A stretch of DNA of 64,000 nt, taken from contig NZ_CP115668.1 of assembly GCF_028021195.1 (NCBI RefSeq), forward strand, positions 992,001 to 1,056,000. The letters are read 5' to 3'. The notes beneath the pieces were generated by a model, which saw only the letters and a list, made by a program, of their open reading frames with translations, did not search any database and had not been told where the DNA came from. Every line of letters starts with the position of its first letter. Position 1 is the first letter of the stretch. Position numbers and translations under genes: made by a program. This document shows, piece by piece, positions 44,804 to 53,087 of this stretch. This DNA is from Cutibacterium equinum (GTDB lineage Bacteria > Actinomycetota > Actinomycetes > Propionibacteriales > Propionibacteriaceae).

Positions 44804-45254
44804 CGTCATTGTCCCGACCGTGGCAGATCCCCAAGCCATGCCCCGCTATGCCATGCCTGGTGACGCCGGGGCCGATCTCACCTGTCGCCATGATGTCGAC
44901 CTGGCTCCGGGGGAGAGGGCCATGGTCGAGACCGGTGTGCGTATCGCCTTGCCAGACGGCTATGTCGGGCTCATCAATCCGCGGTCAGGTCTGGCAGCTC
45001 GGTGTGGGTTGTCGATCGTCAACGCCCCCGGCACCATCGACGCGGGATACCGAGGTCAGATCAAGGTGTTGCTCATCAACACCGATCCCAGACAGTCAGT
45101 GCACCTTGAGGCCGGGTCTCGGATAGCACAGCTCGTCGTCGTCCCAGTCGTCCAGGCAGTGTTCCAGCCTGTCGATGACTTGGACCAGACCGAACGCGGC
45201 CAAGGCGGGTACGGGTCCACCGGCGTTTCCGGTGCGCGTCCCGCTGATGGTTAG
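44796..45254 (+). CDS. dut: dUTP diphosphatase
   Basis: A 152-residue trimeric dUTPase removing dUTP and giving dUMP for thymidylate. All five motifs are visible: 'AGADLTCRHD' (1), 'PRSGLAARCGLSI' (2), 'NAPGTIDAGYRGQIKV' (3), 'GSRIAQLVVVPV' (4) and the P-loop-like 'RGQGGYGSTG' (5). GTG start at 44796 with GAGGAGGA upstream, inside the end of the DUF3093 gene. Confidence 0.95.
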   Translation: MADVIVPTVADPQAMPRYAMPGDAGADLTCRHDVDLAPGERAMVETGVRIALPDGYVGLINPRSGLAARCGLSIVNAPGTIDAGYRGQIKVLLINTDPRQSVHLEAGSRIAQLVVVPVVQAVFQPVDDLDQTERGQGGYGSTGVSGARPADG

Positions 45255-45296
45255 ACTGAAGTTGTTGACACACAGTGTCGGTCGAGGAAGGACACA

Positions 45297-46013
45297 ATGT
45301 TCGGTCGCAAGAAGCGCAACGACGACGTCGAGACGGATGAAGTCATCGACGAGGAGCTCGAGACCAGTGAGGAGGTTCCCGACGACCCCGAGGAGGACGA
45401 GCCCAGCGAGGAGAAGGACACCTCCGCCTACCGGATCAACCTCGACCGTGAGGACGGTCCCTTCGACATCGATGAGGTCGACCTCGACGCAGACGATGTT
45501 GAGCGCATCGATTTCGGTTCCCTCATCGTCACTCCCTTCGAGAACATGCAGATGCAGATCCAGCTGGATCAAACCTCTGGTGCTGTGCAGAGCCTGCTCG
45601 TCGTTCAGGGGAACTCCGCCATTGAGGTGGCCCTCTTCGCTGCTCCTGCCTCGACCCTCATGATCGACGAGGTACACGAGGAGATGATTCAGGGCACCGC
45701 TGCTCAGGGTGGTGAGGCCAATGTCGGCCCCGGCCCGATGGGTGCCGAGTTGCGTCGCATCGTCCCGATGAAGGGCCCCGACGGAGAGGACGGCTACCAC
45801 GTCTCTCGCACCTGGCTGGCCCAGGGGCCACGCTGGCTGCTGCGCGGTGTGCTTATGGGCGAGTCCGCTCTCGGCGAGAAGCTCGACGCCACCGGTCAGT
45901 TGCTGCTGGAGTTCTTCTGCAACCTCGTGGTGCGCCGTGACGACAGTCCGCGTGTGCCCGGCGATGTCATCCCACTCAAGGTTCCTGAGGGTTTGCGCCC
46001 GGAGGAGTCCTGA
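45297..46013 (+). CDS. DUF3710 family protein
   Basis: A 238-residue protein with an acidic Lys/Glu/Asp start ('MFGRKKRNDDVETDEV'), then the conserved DUF3710 domain ('ERIDFGSLIVTPFENMQMQI', 'GWHVSRTWLAQGPRWLLRG'-like segment 'YHVSRTWLAQGPRWLLRGVL' and 'VVRRDDSPRVPGDVIPLKVP'). Function unknown; position after dut and before an OB-fold gene is conserved in actinobacteria (compare Rv2696c). GAGGAAGG ribosome site. Two bases before the OB-fold gene. Confidence 0.9.
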   Translation: MFGRKKRNDDVETDEVIDEELETSEEVPDDPEEDEPSEEKDTSAYRINLDREDGPFDIDEVDLDADDVERIDFGSLIVTPFENMQMQIQLDQTSGAVQSLLVVQGNSAIEVALFAAPASTLMIDEVHEEMIQGTAAQGGEANVGPGPMGAELRRIVPMKGPDGEDGYHVSRTWLAQGPRWLLRGVLMGESALGEKLDATGQLLLEFFCNLVVRRDDSPRVPGDVIPLKVPEGLRPEES

Positions 46014-46015
46014 TC

Positions 46016-46408
46016 ATGGTCAGAGGCACCGATCCTCGCGCTCCCCGCGAATCGATGCTTCGGCGGGTCCTGCACCGGGTCACGGCATCCAACGAGGATC
46101 TCGTCGATGACGACCTGCAGCGCTCCAGTATCAAGGCCGGGGTCTCGACGATTGCCGAGGCCGCGATGCGCTCCCGCGCATCTCTCCAGGGGCGCATCGA
46201 GGTGCTGACCCTCAACCCGCGCGGGACGAATTGTTGGCTTGAGGCGGAGCTGCGCGACGGCACTGGGGCGGTGACGCTGATCTGGATGGGCCGACGTCGC
46301 ATTGCGGGTCTGCGTGCCGGACGACGGATCAGTGTCGAGGGGATGATCACCGAGGCTGATGGTCGCCGGGTCATTTACAACCCCCGGTACACCGTTCTTC
46401 CTGACTGA
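46016..46408 (+). CDS. OB-fold nucleic-acid-binding domain protein
   Basis: A 130-residue protein consisting of a short helical N-terminal part and one OB-fold ('LQGRIEVLTLNPRGTNCWLE', 'ELRDGTGAVTLIWMGRR', 'RRISVEGMITEADGRRVIYN'). Similar folds occur at the anticodon-binding and RecG domains; nucleic acid binding is likely, target unknown. Co-transcribed with DUF3710. In M. tuberculosis the same neighbour (Rv2694c) is followed by a DUF3159 gene, which is absent here. Confidence 0.85.
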   Translation: MVRGTDPRAPRESMLRRVLHRVTASNEDLVDDDLQRSSIKAGVSTIAEAAMRSRASLQGRIEVLTLNPRGTNCWLEAELRDGTGAVTLIWMGRRRIAGLRAGRRISVEGMITEADGRRVIYNPRYTVLPD

Positions 46409-46433
46409 GACCCAGCTTCTGGCCCTTTGAGAG

Positions 46434-46468
46434 CCGCGGCGAAGGATCCCGCGGTTTTTGCCTTCGCC
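46434..46468 (+). terminator. Intrinsic terminator with an overlapping alternative hairpin
   Basis: CCGCGG (46434-46439) / CCGCGG (46449-46454) followed by TTTTT (46455-46459) is a classic intrinsic terminator for the DUF3710-OB unit. GGCGAAGG (46438-46445) could instead pair with CCTTCGCC (46461-46468), which would break the first stem. Confidence 0.75.
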
Positions 46469-46738
46469 GGGCTGGACATCCTTGCCGGACGAGGGTTTTC
46501 TACGAGCCCGCCCGCTGGGTCCGGCCGGTCCTCGGCGACATTCCTGGCGACCTTTGTGGCACTAGCCGTCTTCTGTCCTGTCCTTGTGGTGATGTGGGTG
46601 GTGATGGACTGTGGTGTGGGTTGGGGTAGCAGCTGGTGTGGTCGTGACCGGTTTTACCACGAGTGGGGTAGGCAGGGCTGCGGTGCAGGTCGTGGTCAAG
46701 CAGGCGTCGAGGCGCGCTCCCGGGTGATGAGTGGCGGT
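46469..46738. other. GT-rich non-coding gap before the nuclease-like gene
   Basis: About 270 bp rich in TGG/GTG runs. Open frames across it have no family features and poor codon use. I see no RNA gene here. It may be debris left by whatever replaced the DUF3159 gene expected at this place. Confidence 0.4.
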
Positions 46739-47692
46739 TCAGGCTGGTGCGGCACCGCCCATGATCTGTCGTAGGACGGGTTCGGTGAACATGGTTCTGG
46801 GTCGGTGGCGTCGGTGGAGGTGGGAGGCCAGCCAGTCCAGCACGAACCTTGGATTCCTGCGCATCATGGTCGGGGTGACGTGGAGCACCCTCCAGCCATG
46901 ACAGTCCAGGTGAGCCGACCTCATCATCGTCTCCTCGAATCCCTCAACGGTGCCGTGCACAGACCGCCCATCAATCTCCACCGCGACTTTCTCAGCATCG
47001 AAGGCCTGATCCAGGTAATACGAGCGGTCCCCTGCCCACACTTTCCGGTTGGGTTTATGACCCCTCACTCCCACCGCACGCAACATTCGGGCCATCTCCA
47101 ACTCCGGAACCGACCACGCGTTGAGATCAATATCAGCCAACGCGGCCTCGACCTGGGCTTTGGGATAGCGGCCCGTCAGGCTTTTACGGGCCCGCCGACA
47201 TGACTCGGGGGTGACGATCCGTTGGCGAAGGGCTTCACAGACCCACTCCCACTGCCCCTGGATCGCCAGGACGAGGACGGATACTTCAGCGGTGGCGATG
47301 CGGACCCGTTGCCGCTCAGTGATGAACCGGCCTGGCACATGCCAACGATGCACGCGAATACCGGGGCGGGCCACCCGGCGCGTGGAGGAAAACGCCTCAA
47401 CCTCATCGATGGTTCGAAAATCCATGGGTCTGGTGGTGCCAGGAGCCGTCATCCCCAGCAGCACAAGGGCGGCCTTGCCAACGATCACGACGTCGCGGTG
47501 CCATAACAGCAACGCCTGCATGATCGTGGTGGGTTGTCTGGCCAGGGCTGTGGCGGCGACCACGCCAGGCAGGATACGCACAGCGTCTCCTCGAGCTACT
47601 GCCCGGTCGGCCTGGCCTCGGATGTAGCTGTGACGATGGATACGGGCCACGCCGCGTTGATCGAGTCGTTCTTGGAGAGTTCTCACAACCAT
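46739..47692 (-). CDS. AbiEi-like winged-helix plus DUF559 nuclease-like protein
   Basis: A 317-residue two-part protein. Residues 1-60 ('LQERLDQRGVARIHRHSYIR', 'AVARGDAVRILPGVVAATAL') resemble the winged-helix start of AbiEi-type antitoxin-like proteins. The C-terminal 110 residues match the DUF559/Vsr-like PD-(D/E)xK fold: Glu in 'WSVPELEMARML', Asp in 'YYLDQAFDAEKVAVEIDG', the following Glu-x-Asp, 'VHGT' His and 'CHGWRVLHVTPTMM'. Such actinobacterial proteins are common, of uncertain function, and linked by annotation to defence or DNA repair. No AbiEii toxin is adjacent. Start ATG 47692 is a best guess; no ribosome site is clear. Confidence 0.72.
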   Translation of the reverse strand: MVVRTLQERLDQRGVARIHRHSYIRGQADRAVARGDAVRILPGVVAATALARQPTTIMQALLLWHRDVVIVGKAALVLLGMTAPGTTRPMDFRTIDEVEAFSSTRRVARPGIRVHRWHVPGRFITERQRVRIATAEVSVLVLAIQGQWEWVCEALRQRIVTPESCRRARKSLTGRYPKAQVEAALADIDLNAWSVPELEMARMLRAVGVRGHKPNRKVWAGDRSYYLDQAFDAEKVAVEIDGRSVHGTVEGFEETMMRSAHLDCHGWRVLHVTPTMMRRNPRFVLDWLASHLHRRHRPRTMFTEPVLRQIMGGAAPA

Positions 47693-47735
47693 AGTTATCG
47701 GCAGACCAACCGATTTCCGCCAGGCAATCTCACAT

Positions 47736-47781
47736 CTGTGGACAACCACGGTTGGGGCCATCAAACCCCCTGTGGACAACC
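47736..47781 (-). promoter_or_regulatory. Two perfect DnaA-box-like sequences
   Basis: CTGTGGACAACC occurs at 47736-47747 and 47770-47781. Each contains the complement of TTGTCCACA, the actinobacterial DnaA box, 34 bp apart, 45-90 bp upstream of the nuclease-like gene. They could bind DnaA and link the gene to replication, or be chance motifs in a repeat-rich patch. Confidence 0.45.
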
Positions 47782-47808
47782 GCCTCGTGACGCGGGACCC
47801 TGCTCCCT

Positions 47809-48117
47809 GAACTGGCAACACCCCCACCCACAACCCCGATCACCACCACACAGGTAGGGGATGGTCGGTCAGGTGGGTAGGCGGTGGTGGTCACAGGAAC
47901 AGTCGGCCAGCCGGGTAGGTCATGGTCACCGCGGTGGTGATCCGGGTGATGACACACCAGCCTGTCACGAGAACTGGCAACACCCCCACCCACAACCCCG
48001 ATCACCACCACACAGGTAGGGGCGGTTAGCCAGGTGGGTAGGCGGTGGTGGTCACTACGACAGGGGTCGGCCATCCGGGCCGGCGGTGGTGGTCACAGGA
48101 ACAGTCGGCCAGCCGGG
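47809..48117. repeat. Mosaic of perfect direct repeats
   Basis: A 52-bp sequence at 47809-47860 recurs without change at 47971-48022 (period 162). A 25-bp sequence at 47870-47894 recurs at 48031-48055, and a 36-bp one at 47880-47915 recurs at 48082-48117. The pieces are shuffled, so this is not a simple tandem array. There is no CRISPR-like spacing. The region fills the gap between the nuclease-like gene and the TrkA gene. Minus-strand frames give repeated 'PTCVVVIGVVGGGVASS' peptides, but I see no start signal and judge it non-coding. Confidence 0.85.
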
Positions 48118-48139
48118 CCGAGGTCGCGAGACCCCCGTT

Positions 48140-48808
48140 TCAGCTGGTTCGGTGAGGCGCCAGTAGATCGGCCAGATCTGGCTCATAGTTTGGCGAGACC
48201 ATGAAGAGCAGCTCGTCCCCGGCCTCGAGAGCGGCCTCGCGTTCGGGTGCACGACCTTGGCCGTCGCGGATGATGGCAACGAGAACGGCATCTCCGGGCA
48301 TCGCGATGTCGCGGATGCGGTCACCAACACGCGGGGAGTTGTCAGGCAGGGTGAGCTCGACGAGGTTCGCGCGCCCCTTCTGGAAGGTGAACAGGTGCAC
48401 CAACTCGCCGACGGTCACGGCTTCCTCGACCAAGGCCGCCATGAGTCGCGGGGTCGACACCGCAACGTCGACTCCCCACACCTGGTCGAACATCCACTCG
48501 TTGCCGGGATGGTTGACGCGGGCGACAGTCCTTGGCACGCCGAACTCCGTCTTGGCGAGCAGTGAATGGACCAGGTTCACCTTGTCATCACCGGTAGCTG
48601 AAATGGCGACGTCGCAGTGATCGAGGCGGGCCTCCTCAAGGGCGGCCATCTCGCAGGCGTCCGCGCACAACCACTCAGCCTCCGGGACAGTGTCTGGCTT
48701 CATGGCCTTGGGGTTCTTGTCAATGAGCAGGATCTGATGTCCGTGGGCAGTGAGCTCACGAGCAATGGACCTGCCGACGTTACCGGCTCCAACGATGACG
48801 ATTCTCAC
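48140..48808 (-). CDS. TrkA family potassium uptake regulatory protein (second of pair)
   Basis: A 222-residue RCK protein. The Rossmann NAD-binding domain starts 'MRIVIVGAGNVGRSIARELT' with 'HQILLIDKNP' (acidic end of beta2) and 'DVAISATGDDKVNL'. The C-terminal TrkA_C domain is 'LVELTLPDNSPRVGDRIRDI' to 'LEAGDELLFMV'. It gates a Trk/Ktr K+ channel by nucleotide binding; the channel gene is not nearby. Together with the next gene it matches mycobacterial CeoC/CeoB. Confidence 0.9.
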   Translation of the reverse strand: MRIVIVGAGNVGRSIARELTAHGHQILLIDKNPKAMKPDTVPEAEWLCADACEMAALEEARLDHCDVAISATGDDKVNLVHSLLAKTEFGVPRTVARVNHPGNEWMFDQVWGVDVAVSTPRLMAALVEEAVTVGELVHLFTFQKGRANLVELTLPDNSPRVGDRIRDIAMPGDAVLVAIIRDGQGRAPEREAALEAGDELLFMVSPNYEPDLADLLAPHRTS

Positions 48809-48848
48809 GATTCTCCTTGCCTCAGGTGGTCAGCGTCGTGGGGTGCAC

Positions 48849-49511
48849 TCAACGCTTGACCGGCGGCTTGGCCAGCAGGCTCTCGATTTCGGTGATGCGA
48901 TCAACCTCGACCGCCACGTAGACGACGTCGCCGTCCTGCAGCAGGGTGGCCGCGTCAGGAACCATGCCCTGACCGAACCGCAACAGGAAGGGAATCGGGG
49001 TGTGGATGCGGTCCTGGATGGCGGAGATCTTCATCCCGACCCAGTCAGAGTGGGTGTTGACACGAATGAGACGCACCTGACCGGACGGGTCGCGCCATGC
49101 CGGTTCAGAACCCTCCGGCATGAGGCTTCGCAACACCTGGTCGGCAGCCCAACGCACGGTGGCCACCGTCGGGATCCCCAACCGCTCGTAAACCTCAGCA
49201 CGTCCTTGGTCGTAGATGCGCGCCACGACGTTGTCCAGGCCAAACTCTTCGCGCACGACCCGCGCCGACAAGACGTTGGAGTTGTCGCCGCTGGAGACGG
49301 CAGCGAATCCGTCAGCCTCGCGGATCCCGGCCTTCTCGAGCACCGAGCGATCGAACCCAATTCCCTTGACCGTCTGTCCCTTGAAGTCGGGTCCCAGGCG
49401 GCGGAATGCGTTGTCGTCAATGTCGATGACCGAAACGTCGTGGCCACGCTTTTCCAGGAGAATGGCCAAGCTCGATCCGACTCGGCCACATCCCATGATG
49501 ACGATGTGCAC
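48849..49511 (-). CDS. TrkA family potassium uptake regulatory protein (first of pair)
   Basis: A 220-residue RCK protein, 'HIVIMGCGRVGSSLAILLEK' with 'VSVIDIDDNAFRRLG' and 'GFAAVSSGDNSNVLSARVV', then a TrkA_C domain ('RLIRVNTHSDWVGMKISAI', 'LLQDGDVVYVAVE'). GTG start at 49511 is fixed by GGAGAGG seven bases before it; an upstream ATG gives a non-homologous leader. Forms a two-gene operon with the other TrkA protein, 40 bp apart, and is divergent from the APC transporter. Confidence 0.9.
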   Translation of the reverse strand: MHIVIMGCGRVGSSLAILLEKRGHDVSVIDIDDNAFRRLGPDFKGQTVKGIGFDRSVLEKAGIREADGFAAVSSGDNSNVLSARVVREEFGLDNVVARIYDQGRAEVYERLGIPTVATVRWAADQVLRSLMPEGSEPAWRDPSGQVRLIRVNTHSDWVGMKISAIQDRIHTPIPFLLRFGQGMVPDAATLLQDGDVVYVAVEVDRITEIESLLAKPPVKR

Positions 49512-49696
49512 GTGACCCCTCTCCTGGGTGGCGGTAGCACCCATCCGTGTCCTGGTTGTCGGGGCCATTCTGCCGCGTCCCGGTCTGGTTGTCTCGTCCG
49601 AGGGTGATCGCTGGGCCGGGTGCGATGGTTGGCCTGACGATTATGAGGGTAGCGGCAAGGTGCCAATGATGTCTTTCGCAAGTAGAGTGACCCGCC

Positions 49697-51721
49697 GTGA
49701 AGGTTTTCCAAGCCGTCAAGAGGGTGCTCATCGGGCGCAAGCTTGAGAGCAGTGCTCTCGGTGAGACCCTCCTGCCGAAGCGGATCGCGCTACCGGTGTT
49801 CGCCTCTGACGCCCTGTCGAGCGTGGCGTACGCCCCTGACGAGATCCTCATCACCCTGTCATTGGCGGGTGCTGCCGGATTCGCGTTCTCGTGGAAGATT
49901 GGCATTGCTGTCGCCCTCGTCATGCTCATCGTCGTGATGAGCTACCGCCAGACGGTGCATGCGTACCCGTCCGGCGGTGGTGACTACGAGGTCGCGACGG
50001 CCAACCTCAGCCCACGATTCGGGCTTGTCGTGGCCTCTGCCCTCCTCGTCGACTACGTGTTGACGGTGGCCGTGTCGGTCTCGTCGGGCATCCAGAATGC
50101 CGAGGCCATGATCCCCGGTCTTGCCGGTCATGAGGGTGTCGCGGCGGCCGTTGTCATCGCGATTCTCACAGCCATGAACTTGCGTGGCGTCAGGGAGTCC
50201 GGAACTTTCTTCGCCATCCCCACCTACGCCTTCATGATCTCCGTGATCTGCATGGTTATTTGGGGTCTGACGAGGATTTTCGTCTTGGGGGACCACCTGC
50301 GTGCTCCTACCGCCGACTACACGGTCGTCGGAGCGCCGAAGTACACCGGCCTGGTCGGGATAGCTTTCGTCATCCTCATGGCGCGCACCTTCTCCTCAGG
50401 CTGTGCCGCCTTGACCGGTGTCGAGGCCATCTCCAACGGTGTGCCGTCCTTCCGCGAACCGAAGTCGAGGAACGCGGCCACCACCTTGGCAATGTTGGGC
50501 GGAATCGCCGTCTCGATGCTCATGGGCATCCTCATCCTGGCCAATGTCACCGGCGTCAAGATGTTCGACACGACGGGGGAGTCCCACCTCGTCGACACCC
50601 ACGGACATGTCGTCACGGACCAGGTGACGGTCGTCGGACAGTTGGCCCGAACCGTCTTCTATGACTCCTTCAAGCCGGGGTTCTACATCATGATCGTCTG
50701 CACGATGATCATCTTGTTCCTGGCCGCCAACACGGCTTTCAACGGCTTCCCGGTGCTGGGTTCCATCCTCGCTCGTGACGGTTACCTGCCCCGCCGCCTG
50801 CACACCCGTGGTGACCGTCTCGCCTACTCCAACGGCATCCTGACGCTGGCCACCGGTGCCATCATCCTCGTGCTGGTCTTCAACGCCTCGGTGACTGCCC
50901 TCATCCAGTTGTACGTCGTTGGCGTCTTCATCTCGTTCACGGTGAGCCAAACCGGCATGATGCGCCACTGGACGCGGTTGCTGCGCACCGACACCTCCGC
51001 CTCGGTCAAGGAACGCCGCAAGTGGAAGCACTCGCGGGTCATCAACGGCATCGGTCTGGCGGGCACTGGTGTCGTCCTTCTCATCATCTTGGCGTCGAAG
51101 TTCATCCACGGTGCCTACCTCGCGCTCATCGCAATGGCCTTGGTGTACGTCCTCATGACGGGGATCAAGAAGCATTACGACTCGGTGGCCCAGGAGTTGG
51201 AGCTCAACAGCCCGTCCGACCGTGCCCTGCCGTCGCGAGTGCACGCGGTCATCATGATCTCGGACCTCAACAAGCCCACGATGAGGGCCATCCAGTTCGC
51301 CAAGGCCACCGTGCCGACCTTCTTGGAAGCGGTCATCGTCGACGTCGATCCTGACGTCACGGACCGTCTGTTGGAGCGGTGGGACGACGAGGACATCGAC
51401 ATTCCCCTCAAGGTCATTGCCTCCCCCTACCGCGAGATCACCAACCCCTTCATTGACCATATTCGCCGTATCCGTAGCGAGAACCCCCGAGACATGGTCG
51501 AGGTGTTCATCCCTGAGTACGTCGTCGGTCACTGGTGGGAGCACGTCCTGCACAACCAGACTGCTCTCGTGGTGCGGGCTCGCCTGCACTTCATGCCCGG
51601 AGTGCTCATCTCCTCGGTGCCCTACCAGTTGCGCAGCTCGGCGGTTCTGGAAAAGCGCTGGAAGCGGGAGGACCCGCGGTCATGGCGAGATCCCAGCGCC
51701 ACCATCAGTGCGCGTCACTGA
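49697..51721 (+). CDS. APC superfamily amino acid/polyamine-type permease with cytosolic C-terminal domain
   Basis: A 674-residue transporter. About 12 membrane spans run from 'ALPVFASDALSSVAYAPDEI' (helix 1 with the unwound-helix glycine/serine region) to 'GAYLALIAMALVYVLMTGI'; 'SGCAALTGVEAISNGVPSFR' is the helix 6-type motif. The last 170 residues are soluble ('VHAVIMISDLNKPTMRAIQF', 'EAVIVDVDPDVTDRLLERW') and resemble a Usp-like fold. Similar to Rv2690c and to KimA-like potassium carriers, so with two TrkA proteins divergent a K+ role is possible. GTG start. Confidence 0.85.
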   Translation: MKVFQAVKRVLIGRKLESSALGETLLPKRIALPVFASDALSSVAYAPDEILITLSLAGAAGFAFSWKIGIAVALVMLIVVMSYRQTVHAYPSGGGDYEVATANLSPRFGLVVASALLVDYVLTVAVSVSSGIQNAEAMIPGLAGHEGVAAAVVIAILTAMNLRGVRESGTFFAIPTYAFMISVICMVIWGLTRIFVLGDHLRAPTADYTVVGAPKYTGLVGIAFVILMARTFSSGCAALTGVEAISNGVPSFREPKSRNAATTLAMLGGIAVSMLMGILILANVTGVKMFDTTGESHLVDTHGHVVTDQVTVVGQLARTVFYDSFKPGFYIMIVCTMIILFLAANTAFNGFPVLGSILARDGYLPRRLHTRGDRLAYSNGILTLATGAIILVLVFNASVTALIQLYVVGVFISFTVSQTGMMRHWTRLLRTDTSASVKERRKWKHSRVINGIGLAGTGVVLLIILASKFIHGAYLALIAMALVYVLMTGIKKHYDSVAQELELNSPSDRALPSRVHAVIMISDLNKPTMRAIQFAKATVPTFLEAVIVDVDPDVTDRLLERWDDEDIDIPLKVIASPYREITNPFIDHIRRIRSENPRDMVEVFIPEYVVGHWWEHVLHNQTALVVRARLHFMPGVLISSVPYQLRSSAVLEKRWKREDPRSWRDPSATISARH

Positions 51722-51738
51722 CTGTGTGATGGTGTCCT

Positions 51739-51779
51739 TGCGAGGGTCTCGTGGTGACGATCAGCTCGAGACCCTCGCA
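51739..51779 (+). terminator. Terminator hairpin after the APC gene
   Basis: TGCGAGGGTCTCG (51739-51751) / CGAGACCCTCGCA (51767-51779): 13-bp perfect stem with a 15-nt loop, 18 bp after the stop. Confidence 0.75.
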
Positions 51780-51904
51780 GCTGTGCCATGACGGCCCGCC
51801 TCCTGCGAACCTGGCCTTGCTCACCCCCAAACTGCGGGGTTTGCAGCTCATCAACGCCCCAGCCGCCAGGACGTGACACCGTTGGGGGTCCTAGACTTGG
51901 GCGG

Positions 51905-53086
51905 GTGCAGGTGTCTGTTGATGCGACCCCGGTCGAGGAATTCGACCTCGTCATGGGCAACATTGCCCACGGTGGTTACTGTGTGGCGCGTCTGGACGGC
52001 AGGGTGGTCTTCGTCCGTGGCACCTTGCCGGGGGAGACGGTTCGGGTCCGACTCACTGATACCTCGAAGGCTTCACACTGGTTCGGGCAGGCCGTCGAGG
52101 TCATCTCGGCCGACCCGCACCGCGTCGACCCGCCGTGCCCGGTTGCGGGGGAGTGCGGAGGTTGCGACTTCCAGCACGTCGACATCGAGTTCCAACGCGA
52201 GCTCAAACAACGGGTGGTCGCCGAACAGCTCAGTCGTATCGCCGGTATCACCTGGACGGGATCGGTGGAGGCTGTCGAGGGTTCCTCCGACGGCCTGGGC
52301 TGGCGGACCCGTATGCAGTATCGCAGCATCAAGGGACGTCCGGGCCTGCGACGCCACCGCAGTCATGACGTGGTGGAGGTGCCCGACGGTGGCTGTCCCA
52401 TTGCCCATCCGGCGGGGCGAGATGCCGCAGAGGCCGCGTGCCGGGGGTGTGAGCAGGCGATCGTCATGGTGACCAACTGCCTCACCGACAACCCGGAGGT
52501 CAGTGTCATCGCGGATGGTCAGCTCATCGCTGGCGGCGAGACGATGACGGCTCAGGTGGGCCAGCGTCGTTGGAAGGTCGGCGCCGGTGGTTTTTGGCAG
52601 GTCCATCCCGGGGCGGCTGAGGCCTTGGCTGACGCTGTGGTGGCTGGCTTGGATCCCCATCAGGGCGACGAGGCGTTGGACCTGTACTGCGGTGTGGGTC
52701 TGTTCGCGGGTCTGCTTGCTGATCGTGGCGTTCGTGTCCGTGGCATCGAGGTGTCACGTCAGGCGGTGGCATTGGCACGACGCAATGTCCCGGGTGGACG
52801 TTTCGTTGCTGGGCGCGTGGAGCGGGTTCTGCCCCGTATGAAGGCGAAGGCGAATCTCGTCGTGCTGGATCCTCCGCGCAAAGGCGCGGGAAAGGCCGTG
52901 GTTCAAGCGGTGACCCGTACCTCGCCGCGAGCGATCGCCCATGTCGCATGCGATCCGGCCGCTCTGGCCCGCGATCTGCACCTGTTCGAGATCAACGGAT
53001 ATGTGCCTCGTTCGATTCGGTGCTTCGACGTCTTCCCGATGACCCATCACGTTGAGGCCGTGGCGATTCTGAAGCCGAAGGTCTGA
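51905..53086 (+). CDS. Class I SAM-dependent RNA methyltransferase, TrmA/RlmD-like with TRAM domain
   Basis: A 393-residue m5U-type methyltransferase. The TRAM domain is at the N terminus ('GNIAHGGYCVARLDGRVVFV', 'LPGETVRV'). The [4Fe-4S] cysteines are in 'CPVAGECGGCDFQH'. 'FWQVHPGAAEALADAV', 'LDLYCGVGLFAGLLADRG' (SAM motif I) and 'VVLDPPRKGAG' follow; the catalytic Cys is in 'AHVACDPAALARDL'. Related to Rv2689c. The exact RNA position is unknown. GTG start at 51905 or 51911. The next small gene begins two bases after its stop. Confidence 0.9.
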   Translation: MQVSVDATPVEEFDLVMGNIAHGGYCVARLDGRVVFVRGTLPGETVRVRLTDTSKASHWFGQAVEVISADPHRVDPPCPVAGECGGCDFQHVDIEFQRELKQRVVAEQLSRIAGITWTGSVEAVEGSSDGLGWRTRMQYRSIKGRPGLRRHRSHDVVEVPDGGCPIAHPAGRDAAEAACRGCEQAIVMVTNCLTDNPEVSVIADGQLIAGGETMTAQVGQRRWKVGAGGFWQVHPGAAEALADAVVAGLDPHQGDEALDLYCGVGLFAGLLADRGVRVRGIEVSRQAVALARRNVPGGRFVAGRVERVLPRMKAKANLVVLDPPRKGAGKAVVQAVTRTSPRAIAHVACDPAALARDLHLFEINGYVPRSIRCFDVFPMTHHVEAVAILKPKV

Positions 53087-53087
53087 A

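Noticed and set aside
46427-46774. Plus-strand 115-residue open frame after the OB-fold gene
   Set aside because: It starts inside the terminator, has Trp/Gly/Ser-rich sequence with no family marks and runs into the end of the opposite-strand gene.
47730-48074. Minus-strand 114-residue repeated protein
   Set aside because: It is produced by reading through the direct repeats; no ribosome site, no family, and the frame crosses the DnaA-box-like region.
47809-48117. CRISPR array
   Set aside because: Repeats have unequal lengths (25, 36, 52 bp), changing order and no regular spacers; no cas genes nearby.
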